From NCBI GenBank assembly GCA_947631965.1, contig CANRNL010000001.1:1-64000 (forward strand): a stretch of 64,000 nucleotides of DNA, written 5' to 3'. Under the pieces are notes generated by a model. The model saw only the letters and a program-made list of their open reading frames with translations, was not told where the DNA came from and did no database searches. The position numbers and the translations under genes are program-made. Positions 33,058-41,435 of the stretch are shown in pieces; the stretch's first letter is position 1, and each line of letters begins with the position of its first letter. This DNA is from an uncultured Clostridia bacterium. Lineage in GTDB: Bacteria > Bacillota > Clostridia > Monoglobales > Monoglobaceae.

Positions 33058-34170
33058 ATGTCAAAGAAATTATCAAAACTTCAAACGGCGCAACAAAAAG
33101 CGGAAGCTGCTGCAAAAAAAACAAATCAAAAAATTAATGAACTCGGTAATCATACCAATGCATTGTACACTTCTTTAACAACAATACAGTCTTTGTTTGA
33201 TCGCATTCGTAATATGCCCGAAGAAAATAGGCTGAAGTATGAAAAGCTGAAGAACATCAGAATAAACTGGAAACAGCAGGTTGAGAAAATTGAAATAGAA
33301 TACAAAAAGACTGAGGTAAAAACTGCCGGCAAAAGTGCCGTCGGGGTTGGCATGGGTGTTACTGTTGTCACATTGGGACCCACAGCTGCTATGGGTATTG
33401 CAACCACGTTTGGTGTAGCTTCTACCGGAACAGCAATATCTGCTTTAAGCGGTGCAGCAGCTACAAATGCAGCTCTGGCTTGGTTAGGCGGAGGCGCTTT
33501 GGCCGCCGGCGGCGGCGGAATGGCGGCAGGCAACGCACTTTTGGCACTTGCGGGTCCTATTGGCTGGACGATTGCCGGTGTTTCTCTTTTGACAAGTTGT
33601 CTGATGTTTTTCAAGACCAAAAGCGCCAAGCAACGTCTTGAAAATATATATACGCTTATTAGTGACCGTGATATCAAATCATATGAGCTGGCTATTGTTG
33701 AATTAAGCGAGCGAATTACAAGAATTATTGATGAATCCGGAAAATTAAATGAAGCCATTGCTAAGATTGAAACATTCGGAACAGACTACACTAAAATGAC
33801 TGAAGCTCAACAGTATGAATTGGGTGCATATGTCAACTTGATGGAAGCCTCCACCATGTTGCTTGTTAATCCTATCTTGGGTCTACAGCCTAAATATTCA
33901 GAGCAAGATTTTGAAAATCTGTGTGCAACTGAAGAGTCCTCGTACTACAAGCTCTATTTCGAAGCTCATAAAACGATGGTCATTTCTATGGCTAATCTAC
34001 TGTATAAAATCAATCTCGACGATAAGGACAAAAAGTTGCTGGCTAAGTCTTTGAAGAAAAACAAAGAGTTTCTATCTTCTGTTCAGATGACAAAAACGGA
34101 GTTTGATGCATATGATATCTCTATGATAGAGAGAGCGTTAAATCACAAATATAACTACAGTACCTACTAA
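33058..34170 (+). CDS. Island protein B: coiled-coil protein with long glycine-zipper membrane segment
   Basis: 370 aa. Residues 1-90 are a charged coiled coil (QTAQQKAEAAAKKTNQKI). Residues 91-186 are one of the most Gly/Ala-rich parts of the window (GVGMGVTVVTLGPTAAMG, WLGGGALAAGGGGMAAGNAL, AGPIGWTIAGVSLL), a glycine-zipper pattern that can insert into and permeabilise membranes. A second helical domain (187-370) follows. No signal peptide. AGGAGG precedes the ATG within the end of gene A. A pore-forming or membrane-sensing role is inference from composition only. Confidence 0.75.
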   Translation: MSKKLSKLQTAQQKAEAAAKKTNQKINELGNHTNALYTSLTTIQSLFDRIRNMPEENRLKYEKLKNIRINWKQQVEKIEIEYKKTEVKTAGKSAVGVGMGVTVVTLGPTAAMGIATTFGVASTGTAISALSGAAATNAALAWLGGGALAAGGGGMAAGNALLALAGPIGWTIAGVSLLTSCLMFFKTKSAKQRLENIYTLISDRDIKSYELAIVELSERITRIIDESGKLNEAIAKIETFGTDYTKMTEAQQYELGAYVNLMEASTMLLVNPILGLQPKYSEQDFENLCATEESSYYKLYFEAHKTMVISMANLLYKINLDDKDKKLLAKSLKKNKEFLSSVQMTKTEFDAYDISMIERALNHKYNYSTY

Positions 34171-34176
34171 GAAGCG

Positions 34177-34207
34177 CCTTACTGCCGGTGTTGAACCGGC
34201 AGTAAGG
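34177..34207 (+). terminator. Terminator after island gene B
   Basis: Perfect 12-bp stem CCTTACTGCCGG / CCGGCAGTAAGG with a seven-base loop, followed by AATTTTTT. It starts seven bases after the gene B stop and ends the first island transcription unit. Confidence 0.85.
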
Positions 34208-34486
34208 AATTTTTTCGTCTATGGTATTCGTAGCAATTATGAGCGTGGCTGCTTTTTGCTATACCCCTGTTTGGCAACTCACTGTCAGTATTGTTTCAAT
34301 ACTGTTTTATTGAAAGCTGCCCAGCGGTGGATTTTAATATGTTTCCCATTTCGTATTTAATCAAAGCAGTACGTTACCCGCTTTGCTTTCACCAAGAAAA
34401 AACGAAACTAAAAAGAACGCTAATTATTAGTTGAGAACATTAAACGTGTCTCCAACCTTACATATGTCAATTTTTTGAAAAAATTG
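34208..34486. other. Non-coding spacer inside the island
   Basis: About 280 bases with no credible ORF on either strand. It includes a CAGTATTG-TT-CAATACTG palindrome near 34280 and an A/T-rich right part. It separates the AB unit from the CDE unit. It could hold a small RNA or regulatory site, but no promoter-terminator pair was clear. Confidence 0.4.
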
Positions 34487-34515
34487 TTGAAAAGTTAATA
34501 TCTTGGTGCTATAAT
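34487..34515 (+). promoter_or_regulatory. Promoter of the island CDE unit
   Basis: -35 TTGAAA (34487-34492), 17-bp spacer, -10 TATAAT (34510-34515), with a leader of about 90 bases before the ATG at 34614. Confidence 0.7.
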
Positions 34516-34613
34516 TATCATAGTAAGTTGTATTCGCGCAGGAAATGAGCGTTTACCAATGAAAATAGAATAATTTGCTGAAATTCAGCGCTATGGTGAG
34601 GAGGATAATATAT

Positions 34614-35531
34614 ATGGCGAAAACCATCAAATTCAACCTCATTTGTGACGAAAAACCCATTCGCACTATTGAGGACTTACAGAATAATTTCTCCATTGAG
34701 GATATTCTGGCTTATTTCAACAATAAGCTGCTCCACCGATGGCTTAGTGTACGAGGATATGAATCGGAACTGGAAAAAGTATCTGCCATTACCAGCAGTA
34801 ATCCGATAGAGGTCATTAAGGAACTGATCCGCATTTTTAATGTTGTTGCTGATAAGGAAAAGGTAGAAGAAAGTATTTATATGCTCAAGTATCTGGATGA
34901 GCGCAAGAATCTTTTTGCTATCTATGAGCATGAGAACTATAAGACGAAAAGCATCATTGATGACTATATATCCGGGTATAGTCAACTTGTAGACGGAATC
35001 CTTAAAAATCCGAGAAATGCAGCTGTAATTAAGGCAAATATCGCTGAAATTGTGTCTAATTATGCTTGGGTATTGAAATTAGACCATCGACATCTGTTTT
35101 ATATTTTGTATGAAAAATCCGCCTTAGCTATTATGTGTCTTCTTATGAATGAGCATTCTCGAAAATATTATCTTCCTGTGGAGATTACCGACAAAGACGG
35201 TACTGTTATCTTAGATATTACAAAGAACCCTGACAAAAAAAGTATGTTTAATCATATATGTCATATGATAGAAAGCAGGGATTTTAAAACTGCTTTAAAT
35301 GGAAATCTCCTTTCGTTTTCCGGCATGACAGATGGCTATTGGAAAGATCTTGAGCCAAAAGGTAAGCGCTATATGATTATAAGAATAGAGAACGGCGATT
35401 ATGTTCGTTCTGCGGGACATTCCGGTGGTGATTTGTCCGTCATCGATATTCTTAATAAATTTGTCATTGTTGATGGCATTGACTACAAGAGTAATTCCGA
35501 TACTCATGAATTGCTTTACATGGAGGTATAA
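34614..35531 (+). CDS. Island protein C: unknown 305-aa partner of the AAA+ ATPase
   Basis: The ATG at 34614 has GAGGAGG upstream; the tracked start at 34575 adds 13 residues. The N-terminus (KFNLICDEKPIRTIEDL ... FSIEDILAYFNNKLLHRWL) is a compact helical motif with the pattern L-x-R-W-L-x-x-R-G-Y. I have the impression of having seen it in other uncharacterised proteins but cannot name it. The middle is helical (IYMLKYLDERKNLFAIYEHE) and the C-terminus is beta-rich. It ends two bases before the AAA+ gene, so the two are translationally linked and probably act together, for example as adaptor or sensor and ATPase. Confidence 0.7.
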   Translation: MAKTIKFNLICDEKPIRTIEDLQNNFSIEDILAYFNNKLLHRWLSVRGYESELEKVSAITSSNPIEVIKELIRIFNVVADKEKVEESIYMLKYLDERKNLFAIYEHENYKTKSIIDDYISGYSQLVDGILKNPRNAAVIKANIAEIVSNYAWVLKLDHRHLFYILYEKSALAIMCLLMNEHSRKYYLPVEITDKDGTVILDITKNPDKKSMFNHICHMIESRDFKTALNGNLLSFSGMTDGYWKDLEPKGKRYMIIRIENGDYVRSAGHSGGDLSVIDILNKFVIVDGIDYKSNSDTHELLYMEV

Positions 35532-35533
35532 CG

Positions 35534-37063
35534 GTGAAACGAAGCACAGTAAATATATTGGCTTCCTACATTGATGCGTTGCATCCGATTATTTACATAA
35601 ATCATTTCGATTTCAAGGTGATTGATGATGCAATTGCACAAGTCGGGGAAGCTGTCAAATACATTGAATTTAATAACGCATTAGGTCTGGTAGATTTCAA
35701 AACCAAAAGTCCTATGCAGGAATGCGATTTGGAGCAGTTCCTAAGGCTTACGATGGATGACGGTTTTGAAAATGAAACATTTTTGATTCTCAAGGATATT
35801 CACGGGGAACTGAATAATCCCAAGATCATTGCTCTTTTGAAAAAGATTGCGGAAAACACTCTCTATAACGACGATTACAGCGCAACTATTTTTATCATTT
35901 CCGAAATTACAGTAATTCCGCGTGAGCTGGAAAACTACATCACCGTGTTTGATATTCCTCTGCCGACTATCAACGAGATTCACACCCTTATTCGTGAGTT
36001 TATCGATGACTTGGAGATCGCGGTTGAAGAAGATACCATCAATGACATTGCCCTGTCCTTTAAGGGGTTGAATGAATTCCAGATTAAGCAGATTCTTAAT
36101 CTTGCTTATCAGGACGGCGGCTGTATAGACAAAGAAGACAAACTCCTTATTCTCAAGGAAAAAGAGCAGTTTATCAAGAAATCCGGCATGCTGGAGATTG
36201 TTGCCTTTTCGGAAACGATTGATGACATTGGCGGTCTTGAGAACTTGAAAGAATGGCTTGGCAGAAAGGCAAAAGTCTTTGCAAATTTGGACAAAGCCAT
36301 TAAGTTTGGAGTAGATATTCCCAAGGGCATTATGATTATAGGTATGCCGGGATGTGGTAAAAGTTTGACCGCAAAAGCTACTGCCAGTCTGTTTGAAATT
36401 CCCCTTGTTCGACTTGATGTCGGTCGTTTGTTGGGCAAATATGTTGGCGAATCTGAGGAAAATATGCGTAAGGCATTGAAACTGTCCGAAGCAATCAGCC
36501 CTTGTGTTCTGTGGATTGATGAAATCGAAAAAGCGTTCGCCGGAGTCGGCGGAAACGGTGGAGGAAACGAGGTTACAACCCGCCTCTTTGGTCAATTCCT
36601 TACTTGGATGCAGGAAAAGGAGAACACCGTCTTTATCGTGGCAACCGCTAATGATATTTCCAAAATACCGCCTGAATTTCTGCGAAAGGGCAGATTCGAC
36701 GAACTGTTTTTTGTTGATCTTCCGAATGGAGAGGAACGCAGGAAAATTTTGGAAATCCACTTGAAAAAACGCGGAAAATGGAATAAATCCATTGACTCTA
36801 TTGCATTGATTAGGGGAACCGAAGGTTTTAATGGTGCTGATTTGGAGGCGGTTGTCAAAGATACTATTGAGATGGCATTCATTGACGGCAAGACCAACAT
36901 CTCAACTGAAGATTTGATTCGTTCCGTTAGGGATACCAAGTCCATTTCCAGTACGATGAAAGATAAAATCACGCAGATAAAGGAGACCATCAGCAAAATC
37001 GATATTAAACCTGCAAGTATTACATTGAATAATTACGATGTAATAGGTGTTTTTGACGTTTAA
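35534..37063 (+). CDS. Island protein D: Ycf46-like AAA+ ATPase
   Basis: 509 aa, GTG start with GGAGG. Residues 1-220 form a non-catalytic N-terminal ATPase-like half (FLILKDIHGEL, IFIISEITVIP). The AAA+ core has Walker A GMPGCGKS (270-277), Walker B VLWIDEIEKAF (325-335), sensor 1 TAN (371-373), an arginine-finger candidate in EFLRKGRFDE (381-390), and the small helical lid to the end. LVRLDVGRLLGKYVGESE and the overall layout match the Ycf46/AAA family. It probably forms a hexamer that remodels a protein substrate. Confidence 0.88.
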   Translation: MKRSTVNILASYIDALHPIIYINHFDFKVIDDAIAQVGEAVKYIEFNNALGLVDFKTKSPMQECDLEQFLRLTMDDGFENETFLILKDIHGELNNPKIIALLKKIAENTLYNDDYSATIFIISEITVIPRELENYITVFDIPLPTINEIHTLIREFIDDLEIAVEEDTINDIALSFKGLNEFQIKQILNLAYQDGGCIDKEDKLLILKEKEQFIKKSGMLEIVAFSETIDDIGGLENLKEWLGRKAKVFANLDKAIKFGVDIPKGIMIIGMPGCGKSLTAKATASLFEIPLVRLDVGRLLGKYVGESEENMRKALKLSEAISPCVLWIDEIEKAFAGVGGNGGGNEVTTRLFGQFLTWMQEKENTVFIVATANDISKIPPEFLRKGRFDELFFVDLPNGEERRKILEIHLKKRGKWNKSIDSIALIRGTEGFNGADLEAVVKDTIEMAFIDGKTNISTEDLIRSVRDTKSISSTMKDKITQIKETISKIDIKPASITLNNYDVIGVFDV

Positions 37064-37082
37064 ATAAAATGGGGTGAACATA

Positions 37083-38585
37083 ATGACAGATAAAGAGAAT
37101 TATACAATTCTTGCCATTGATGAGGAGTTGGCTCCACATATCTCCGTGGATGAAGCACAGAAGCTGAAACCAATCCAGAAAAAGTTTATGGAAAGCTATC
37201 TGGGACGCAAAGACAGTATACCTGTTGAGGATTGGCTACGTGCTGAAATGGCAGAGAATCTTCCGAACTGCAGTTCGGAAGAAATCGCTCAAATGAGCGA
37301 TGAAATCATTACTACGCTCAAGGTGCAGGAAGAAAAGAAAGCCTCCCTGGAAAAGGCTATTGCTAACGGTAGGAGTAAAGAATCCTGGTTTGCCGATGAA
37401 ACAAAAACGGCAACATCTTACCTGAGCGCACAGGAAGCGTCCAAACATTTACAAAGACTGGATGATGCGCTGAATAAAGCGAATGAGTCTTTATACCGCA
37501 CTATTCACACGCAAGCTGGTACAATCAGCCAAAATTCTCATCTGGATGGATTTATCGCAGAGCAATATCATGCTCAGACGTTTAACTTGAATGCAGAAGC
37601 AACCGGGAGTCCTTATCGTGCTAAGGTACTCGAACCTACGGGCAATGGATATGCCAAGAATTCCGTAGATATTGTAATTGTTGATGAAAGCGGAAAGGTT
37701 GTTAGCCGCTATCAATCCAAATACTGCAAGGATGCGGAAGCTACTGTAAAGGCGTTTGAACACGGCGATTATCGTGGTCAGCAGAAACTTGTTCCGAAAG
37801 GTCAGGAGCAGGATATTCCCCAAAAGGCAACGACCGTCCTTGAAGCGCCTGATGGTACAACCAGCACACCGCTTTCCAAAGGACAAGCAAAGGAATTGCA
37901 GGAAGAAGCACAAAGCGATAAATGGAACGACTTGAATTGGAACGAATACAAGGTCAAAGATCTTGCTATTGGTATTGGTAAAAAAGCGGGGCAATCTGCC
38001 CTCATGGGTGCCGCTATTGGTGTTGGTTTTGATATTGCACAAAAAGTCTGGAATGGCGAAGAAATCAAAGGAGAAGAGCTGGTTGAAACTGCCATTGTAT
38101 CCGGTGCCGACTTTGGTATAAAAGCGGCGGCATCAGGTGCATTAAAGGTTGGTGTAGAAAAAGGTATTGTTAAAGCCATCCCGAAAGGCACTCCCGCCGG
38201 AACGATTGCAAATATCGCCCATGTTGCCATTGAAAATGTCAAAACCGTTTGTAAAATGGCAACCGGCAAATCAACTATAAAAGAAGGATTTGAGAAGATG
38301 GAGCAGACCACGGTGGCTACTGTCGCAGGAATTGCCGCAAGCACCAAAGGTGCCGCTATTGGTCGCGTCATCGGTACGGTGTTTGGTCCTGCCGGTACAT
38401 TTGTTGGTGAACTTGTCGGAGGCGCGATTGGTTATATGTGTGGCTCTAAGGTGGGTGAAACCGTGGTCAAAGGCGTACAGAAAATCTGTAAAAAAGCCAA
38501 AGAAGTGATTAAGAGTGTTGGCAGAACCGTGTCCAATAAAGTACATAATTTCTGTAGCAGAATAAAAAGTTTGTTTAGTTGGTAA
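37083..38585 (+). CDS. Island protein E: nuclease-like region fused to glycine-zipper membrane domain
   Basis: 500 aa; I take the ATG at 37083 (GGGG eight bases upstream) rather than the GTG at 37074. Residues 1-145 are helical and charged. Residues 151-215 read HLDGFIAEQYHAQTFN ... NSVDIVIVDESGK ... YQSKYCKD: a Glu, then Asp, then Q-x-K spacing (E160, D196, Q211/K213) like the active site of PD-(D/E)xK endonucleases. From about 300 to 490 the protein is Gly/Ala-rich with repeated small-x-x-x-small motifs (GQSALMGAAIGVGFDIA, GPAGTFVGELVGGAIGYMCG), a glycine zipper, and a basic tail. Nuclease activity and membrane action are inferred, not shown. Confidence 0.75.
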   Translation: MTDKENYTILAIDEELAPHISVDEAQKLKPIQKKFMESYLGRKDSIPVEDWLRAEMAENLPNCSSEEIAQMSDEIITTLKVQEEKKASLEKAIANGRSKESWFADETKTATSYLSAQEASKHLQRLDDALNKANESLYRTIHTQAGTISQNSHLDGFIAEQYHAQTFNLNAEATGSPYRAKVLEPTGNGYAKNSVDIVIVDESGKVVSRYQSKYCKDAEATVKAFEHGDYRGQQKLVPKGQEQDIPQKATTVLEAPDGTTSTPLSKGQAKELQEEAQSDKWNDLNWNEYKVKDLAIGIGKKAGQSALMGAAIGVGFDIAQKVWNGEEIKGEELVETAIVSGADFGIKAAASGALKVGVEKGIVKAIPKGTPAGTIANIAHVAIENVKTVCKMATGKSTIKEGFEKMEQTTVATVAGIAASTKGAAIGRVIGTVFGPAGTFVGELVGGAIGYMCGSKVGETVVKGVQKICKKAKEVIKSVGRTVSNKVHNFCSRIKSLFSW

Positions 38586-38599
38586 TGTAGGTAACAATG

Positions 38600-38630
38600 G
38601 TCCCTCAGAAGGCTTATCCTGATGAGGGAC
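38600..38630 (+). terminator. Terminator at the right end of the island
   Basis: GTCCCTCA / TGAGGGAC stem with a long loop (15 nt) followed by AAATTTTTGG, starting 15 bases after the gene E stop. GC-rich native sequence resumes shortly after. Confidence 0.7.
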
Positions 38631-38675
38631 AAATTTTTGGATTATATATCGAATCCTAATTTTAAAACAATTGTT

Positions 38676-38855
38676 ATGAGAAAATTTAAAATTCCGGTCG
38701 CACCTCATTCCACAAACAAATGTATTCGGTTTCCTGATGATGTGATAGAGGCGGTTGAAAACGCGATAAAGGGCGTGGATTGCACCTTTTCCGCCTTTGT
38801 GGTGGAGGCGGTGCGCGTGGCTCTTGAAAATTTAGAGGATGATTCCGAAGAATAG
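38676..38855 (+). CDS. Small ribbon-helix-helix-like protein
   Basis: 59 aa from the ATG at 38676 (MRKFKIPVAPHSTNKCIRFPDD). The tracked start at 38622 lies inside the island terminator stem and has no ribosome binding site, so it was rejected. The sequence NKCIRFPDDVIEAVENAIKG ... FSAFVVEAVRVALENLE has the beta-strand-helix-helix pattern of RHH/CopG-type proteins. It could be an antitoxin-like or regulatory protein, but no partner toxin is next to it. Codon use fits the host rather than the island. Confidence 0.6.
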   Translation: MRKFKIPVAPHSTNKCIRFPDDVIEAVENAIKGVDCTFSAFVVEAVRVALENLEDDSEE

Positions 38856-38917
38856 AGAATAAATAATATGAGAACATTCCCAAAACACGCAAAATAAAAT
38901 TATCGGAGGGGTATATT

Positions 38918-39640
38918 ATGTCGGAAAACGAAAACATTAAAAAATTCTTAGACGCCGTGCGCGGAGGGAAGAGGATGGTGTTCTTCGGCGGCGCGGGCGT
39001 TTCCACCGAGAGCGGAATACCCGACTTCCGAAGCGTTGACGGGCTTTACAATCAAAAATACGACTATCCGCCCGAAGTGATTTTGTCGCACTCGTTTTTC
39101 AAGTACAAGACCGAGGAGTTTTACAAATTTTACCGCGACAAAATGCTGTGTACCGACGCAAAACCGAACATTACCCACACCACTCTTGCGCGTCTTGAGC
39201 GCGAGGGGGTCCTCGCCGCCGTGGTCACTCAAAACATCGACGGTCTGCACCAGGCGGCGGGGAGCAAAAACGTGTTTGAGCTTCACGGGAGCGTACACCG
39301 AAATTACTGCGAAAAATGCGGTGCGTTCTTCGGCGTTGACGCGATAACGGACAGCACCGGAATACCCAGATGCAGCTGCGGCGGGGTTATAAAGCCCGAC
39401 GTGGTTCTCTACGAGGAGGGGCTGGACGACAAGACCGTAAACGGCGCGGTGCGCGCAATCTCAAACGCGGACGTGCTTATAGTAGGCGGAACGTCGCTCT
39501 CGGTATATCCGGCGGCGGGACTTATAAAATACTATCGCGGCAAGTCTCTGATTTTAATAAACAAATCAGCCACGCCTTACGACAATCTCGCGAACATTGT
39601 CATAAACGACAGCTTAGGCTCGGTAATGAGCCTGATATAA
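38918..39640 (+). CDS. cobB: NAD-dependent protein deacylase, sirtuin (Sir2/CobB)
   Basis: 240 aa. Removes acetyl groups from lysines using NAD. Seen in order: GGAGVSTESGIPDFRS (NAD loop), TQNIDGLHQAAG, the catalytic HGS (FELHGSVHRN) near residue 124, the zinc site CEKC ... CSC (two cysteine pairs), KPDVVLYEEGL and VGGTSLSVYPAAG. Complete and of normal length, with TCGGAGGGG upstream. Confidence 0.95.
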   Translation: MSENENIKKFLDAVRGGKRMVFFGGAGVSTESGIPDFRSVDGLYNQKYDYPPEVILSHSFFKYKTEEFYKFYRDKMLCTDAKPNITHTTLARLEREGVLAAVVTQNIDGLHQAAGSKNVFELHGSVHRNYCEKCGAFFGVDAITDSTGIPRCSCGGVIKPDVVLYEEGLDDKTVNGAVRAISNADVLIVGGTSLSVYPAAGLIKYYRGKSLILINKSATPYDNLANIVINDSLGSVMSLI

Positions 39641-39672
39641 ATTTTTAATTTTTGCAAAGGGAGGAATTTACA

Positions 39673-41388
39673 ATGAATTTAAAACAGAAACTGACAGCGG
39701 CGGCTCTTTGCGTAGCAATCTCGATTTTCACGGTCGGAAGCGCGGCGGCGTTCGAGTTTCCCGTGCCCGACTGGGGACAGTTACTTAAAGAAAAAGAAGC
39801 TATGGTATTAAACAGCGAGCTTGACTTGTACGTTGAGGGTGCTGTCGAGTCCGCGCCCTACTTCGGCGCAAGACTTGAACCGCGCGGAGGCGCGTATATC
39901 GGAATGGTTGCCGAAAACTCGGCCGACTTTCAGCCGCTCGGCAGTTATCTTACATACATAGACGATATGAACCAAAGCGACATATATTACCCCGCCAACG
40001 AGATGATTAAAAACGGCAATTCCGCCGTTATGGTGGGCTGGACAATAAGTGATATGGGAAACGTTGATTTTGACAAGATGAGGAGTGTGCTGGATACCTT
40101 AAATTCGTACAACAGACCTATGTTTATACGCTTTGCAAACGAAATGAACGTGTCGGCTCTCGGCAACGCCCCCGAACAGTACAAAGCCGTTTTCCGCACT
40201 GCGGCAAATCTCATACACGAATACCCAAACTTCGCGGTGGTATGGTCGCCCAACGACTTAGGCGGACTTGACCGTCCTTTTGATTATTTTTATCCGGGTG
40301 ACGAATATGTTGACTGGGTGGGCGTAAGCTGTTACTCAATAAAATACTTTATGGGTAATCAAAACACCACCAGAGAGGACAGCATATACTTTATGAGCGG
40401 CGACTACGCGTGGGCGACAAACCGCGTAAAGCCGATAATTGATTTTATGACGAAAAACAACATAAACAAGCCCCTGATGATAAGCGAGGGAGGCGTGCCC
40501 ACAAACAACAGGTTCGGAGAAAACCTTGAGAGCTGGTCGTCGCCGAGGCTCAGAAATATGCTGTGGTACACCGTTATGAGATACCCGCAGATAAAAATGG
40601 TCAACTATTTCAACGCGCATATGGAGAACGAGCCTGAGAGATACGACATTTCGGACTATCCGTATGCAGCGAACATATTCCGCGAGGCGGCAAACAGCGG
40701 AGCGTATATAACCGGAACCGACAAAGGCGCGCGCTTCTCGTTCCAAAGAGCGGACAGCGCTCCGGTTTTATACGAGCAGGGTCAGACGCTCAGGCTCTAC
40801 TCATTCGCATATATTCCAAACAAGCAGGACGTAACAGTAAATTATAATCTGGACGGAAACTGGTATCACTCGTCCTCCCAAATTCCGTACACCTGCAATC
40901 TGGATTTATCGGGCATATCCGACGGCGGTCACACAATCGCGATTTCGACGGAGGGCGTTTCAAAGGAATACACCTTTTACAAGCACGGCTCGACCATAAG
41001 CTTTATGAACGACAGCGCGCCCCAAGCCGAACAATCGGTAAAGGTCACGCTCGACGGCTCTCTCATTGAATTTGAGGGTCAGCAGCCCGTTCTGCGAACC
41101 GACACCACGCTTGTGCCTATGCGCAAAATTTTTGAGTCGCTCGGCGCGGAGGTTGACTGGGACAACGACACGCAGACCGCAACGGCTTACAAAGGCTCGG
41201 TAACGATAGATATACCGATAGGCTCATCCGAAATATATGTGAACGGAAAAGCGCGTCCGGTCGGCGCTCCCGCAGAGCTGCTCGGCGACAAGACTATGAT
41301 TCCGGTAAGAGCGGTTTCGGAGGCTCTCGGCTGCACCGTGGACTGGAACAACGACACTATGACCGTAATAATCAGGTCGGGAAACTAA
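39673..41388 (+). CDS. Secreted GH26-like glycosidase with copper-amine-oxidase-N modules
   Basis: 571 aa from the ATG at 39673 (GGGAGG upstream), with a signal peptide (KQKLTAAALCVAISIFTVGSAAA). The catalytic part resembles family GH26: FIRFANEMNV near residue 155 with the acid/base Glu, VVWSPNDLGG near 185 and the likely nucleophile Glu in MISEGGVPTN near 270. A linker beta-sandwich is followed by a C-terminal pair of copper-amine-oxidase-N (PF07833-type) repeats (TTLVPMRKIFESLGAEVDW, KTMIPVRAVSEALGCTVDW) that probably attach it to the wall. Substrate (mannan or another beta-glycan) is not certain. Confidence 0.75.
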   Translation: MNLKQKLTAAALCVAISIFTVGSAAAFEFPVPDWGQLLKEKEAMVLNSELDLYVEGAVESAPYFGARLEPRGGAYIGMVAENSADFQPLGSYLTYIDDMNQSDIYYPANEMIKNGNSAVMVGWTISDMGNVDFDKMRSVLDTLNSYNRPMFIRFANEMNVSALGNAPEQYKAVFRTAANLIHEYPNFAVVWSPNDLGGLDRPFDYFYPGDEYVDWVGVSCYSIKYFMGNQNTTREDSIYFMSGDYAWATNRVKPIIDFMTKNNINKPLMISEGGVPTNNRFGENLESWSSPRLRNMLWYTVMRYPQIKMVNYFNAHMENEPERYDISDYPYAANIFREAANSGAYITGTDKGARFSFQRADSAPVLYEQGQTLRLYSFAYIPNKQDVTVNYNLDGNWYHSSSQIPYTCNLDLSGISDGGHTIAISTEGVSKEYTFYKHGSTISFMNDSAPQAEQSVKVTLDGSLIEFEGQQPVLRTDTTLVPMRKIFESLGAEVDWDNDTQTATAYKGSVTIDIPIGSSEIYVNGKARPVGAPAELLGDKTMIPVRAVSEALGCTVDWNNDTMTVIIRSGN

Positions 41389-41401
41389 AAATTAAGCGAA
41401 T

Positions 41402-41435
41402 AAAAAAACCGCATCAATCTTGATGCGGTTTTTTT
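41402..41435. terminator. Bidirectional terminator between convergent genes
   Basis: AAAAAAACCGCATCAA / TTGATGCGGTTTTTTT around a TC loop: perfect stem with A and T runs, serving the GH26-like gene on the plus strand and the polysaccharide deacetylase on the minus strand. Confidence 0.9.

Noticed and set aside
35741-36760. 339-aa minus-strand ORF in the island
   Set aside because: Antisense to the AAA+ ATPase, whose motifs are unmistakable; the shadow has no recognisable features.
38622-38675. Upstream start for the ribbon-helix-helix-like protein
   Set aside because: This start lies within the island terminator hairpin and has no ribosome binding site; the ATG at 38676 fits the family better.
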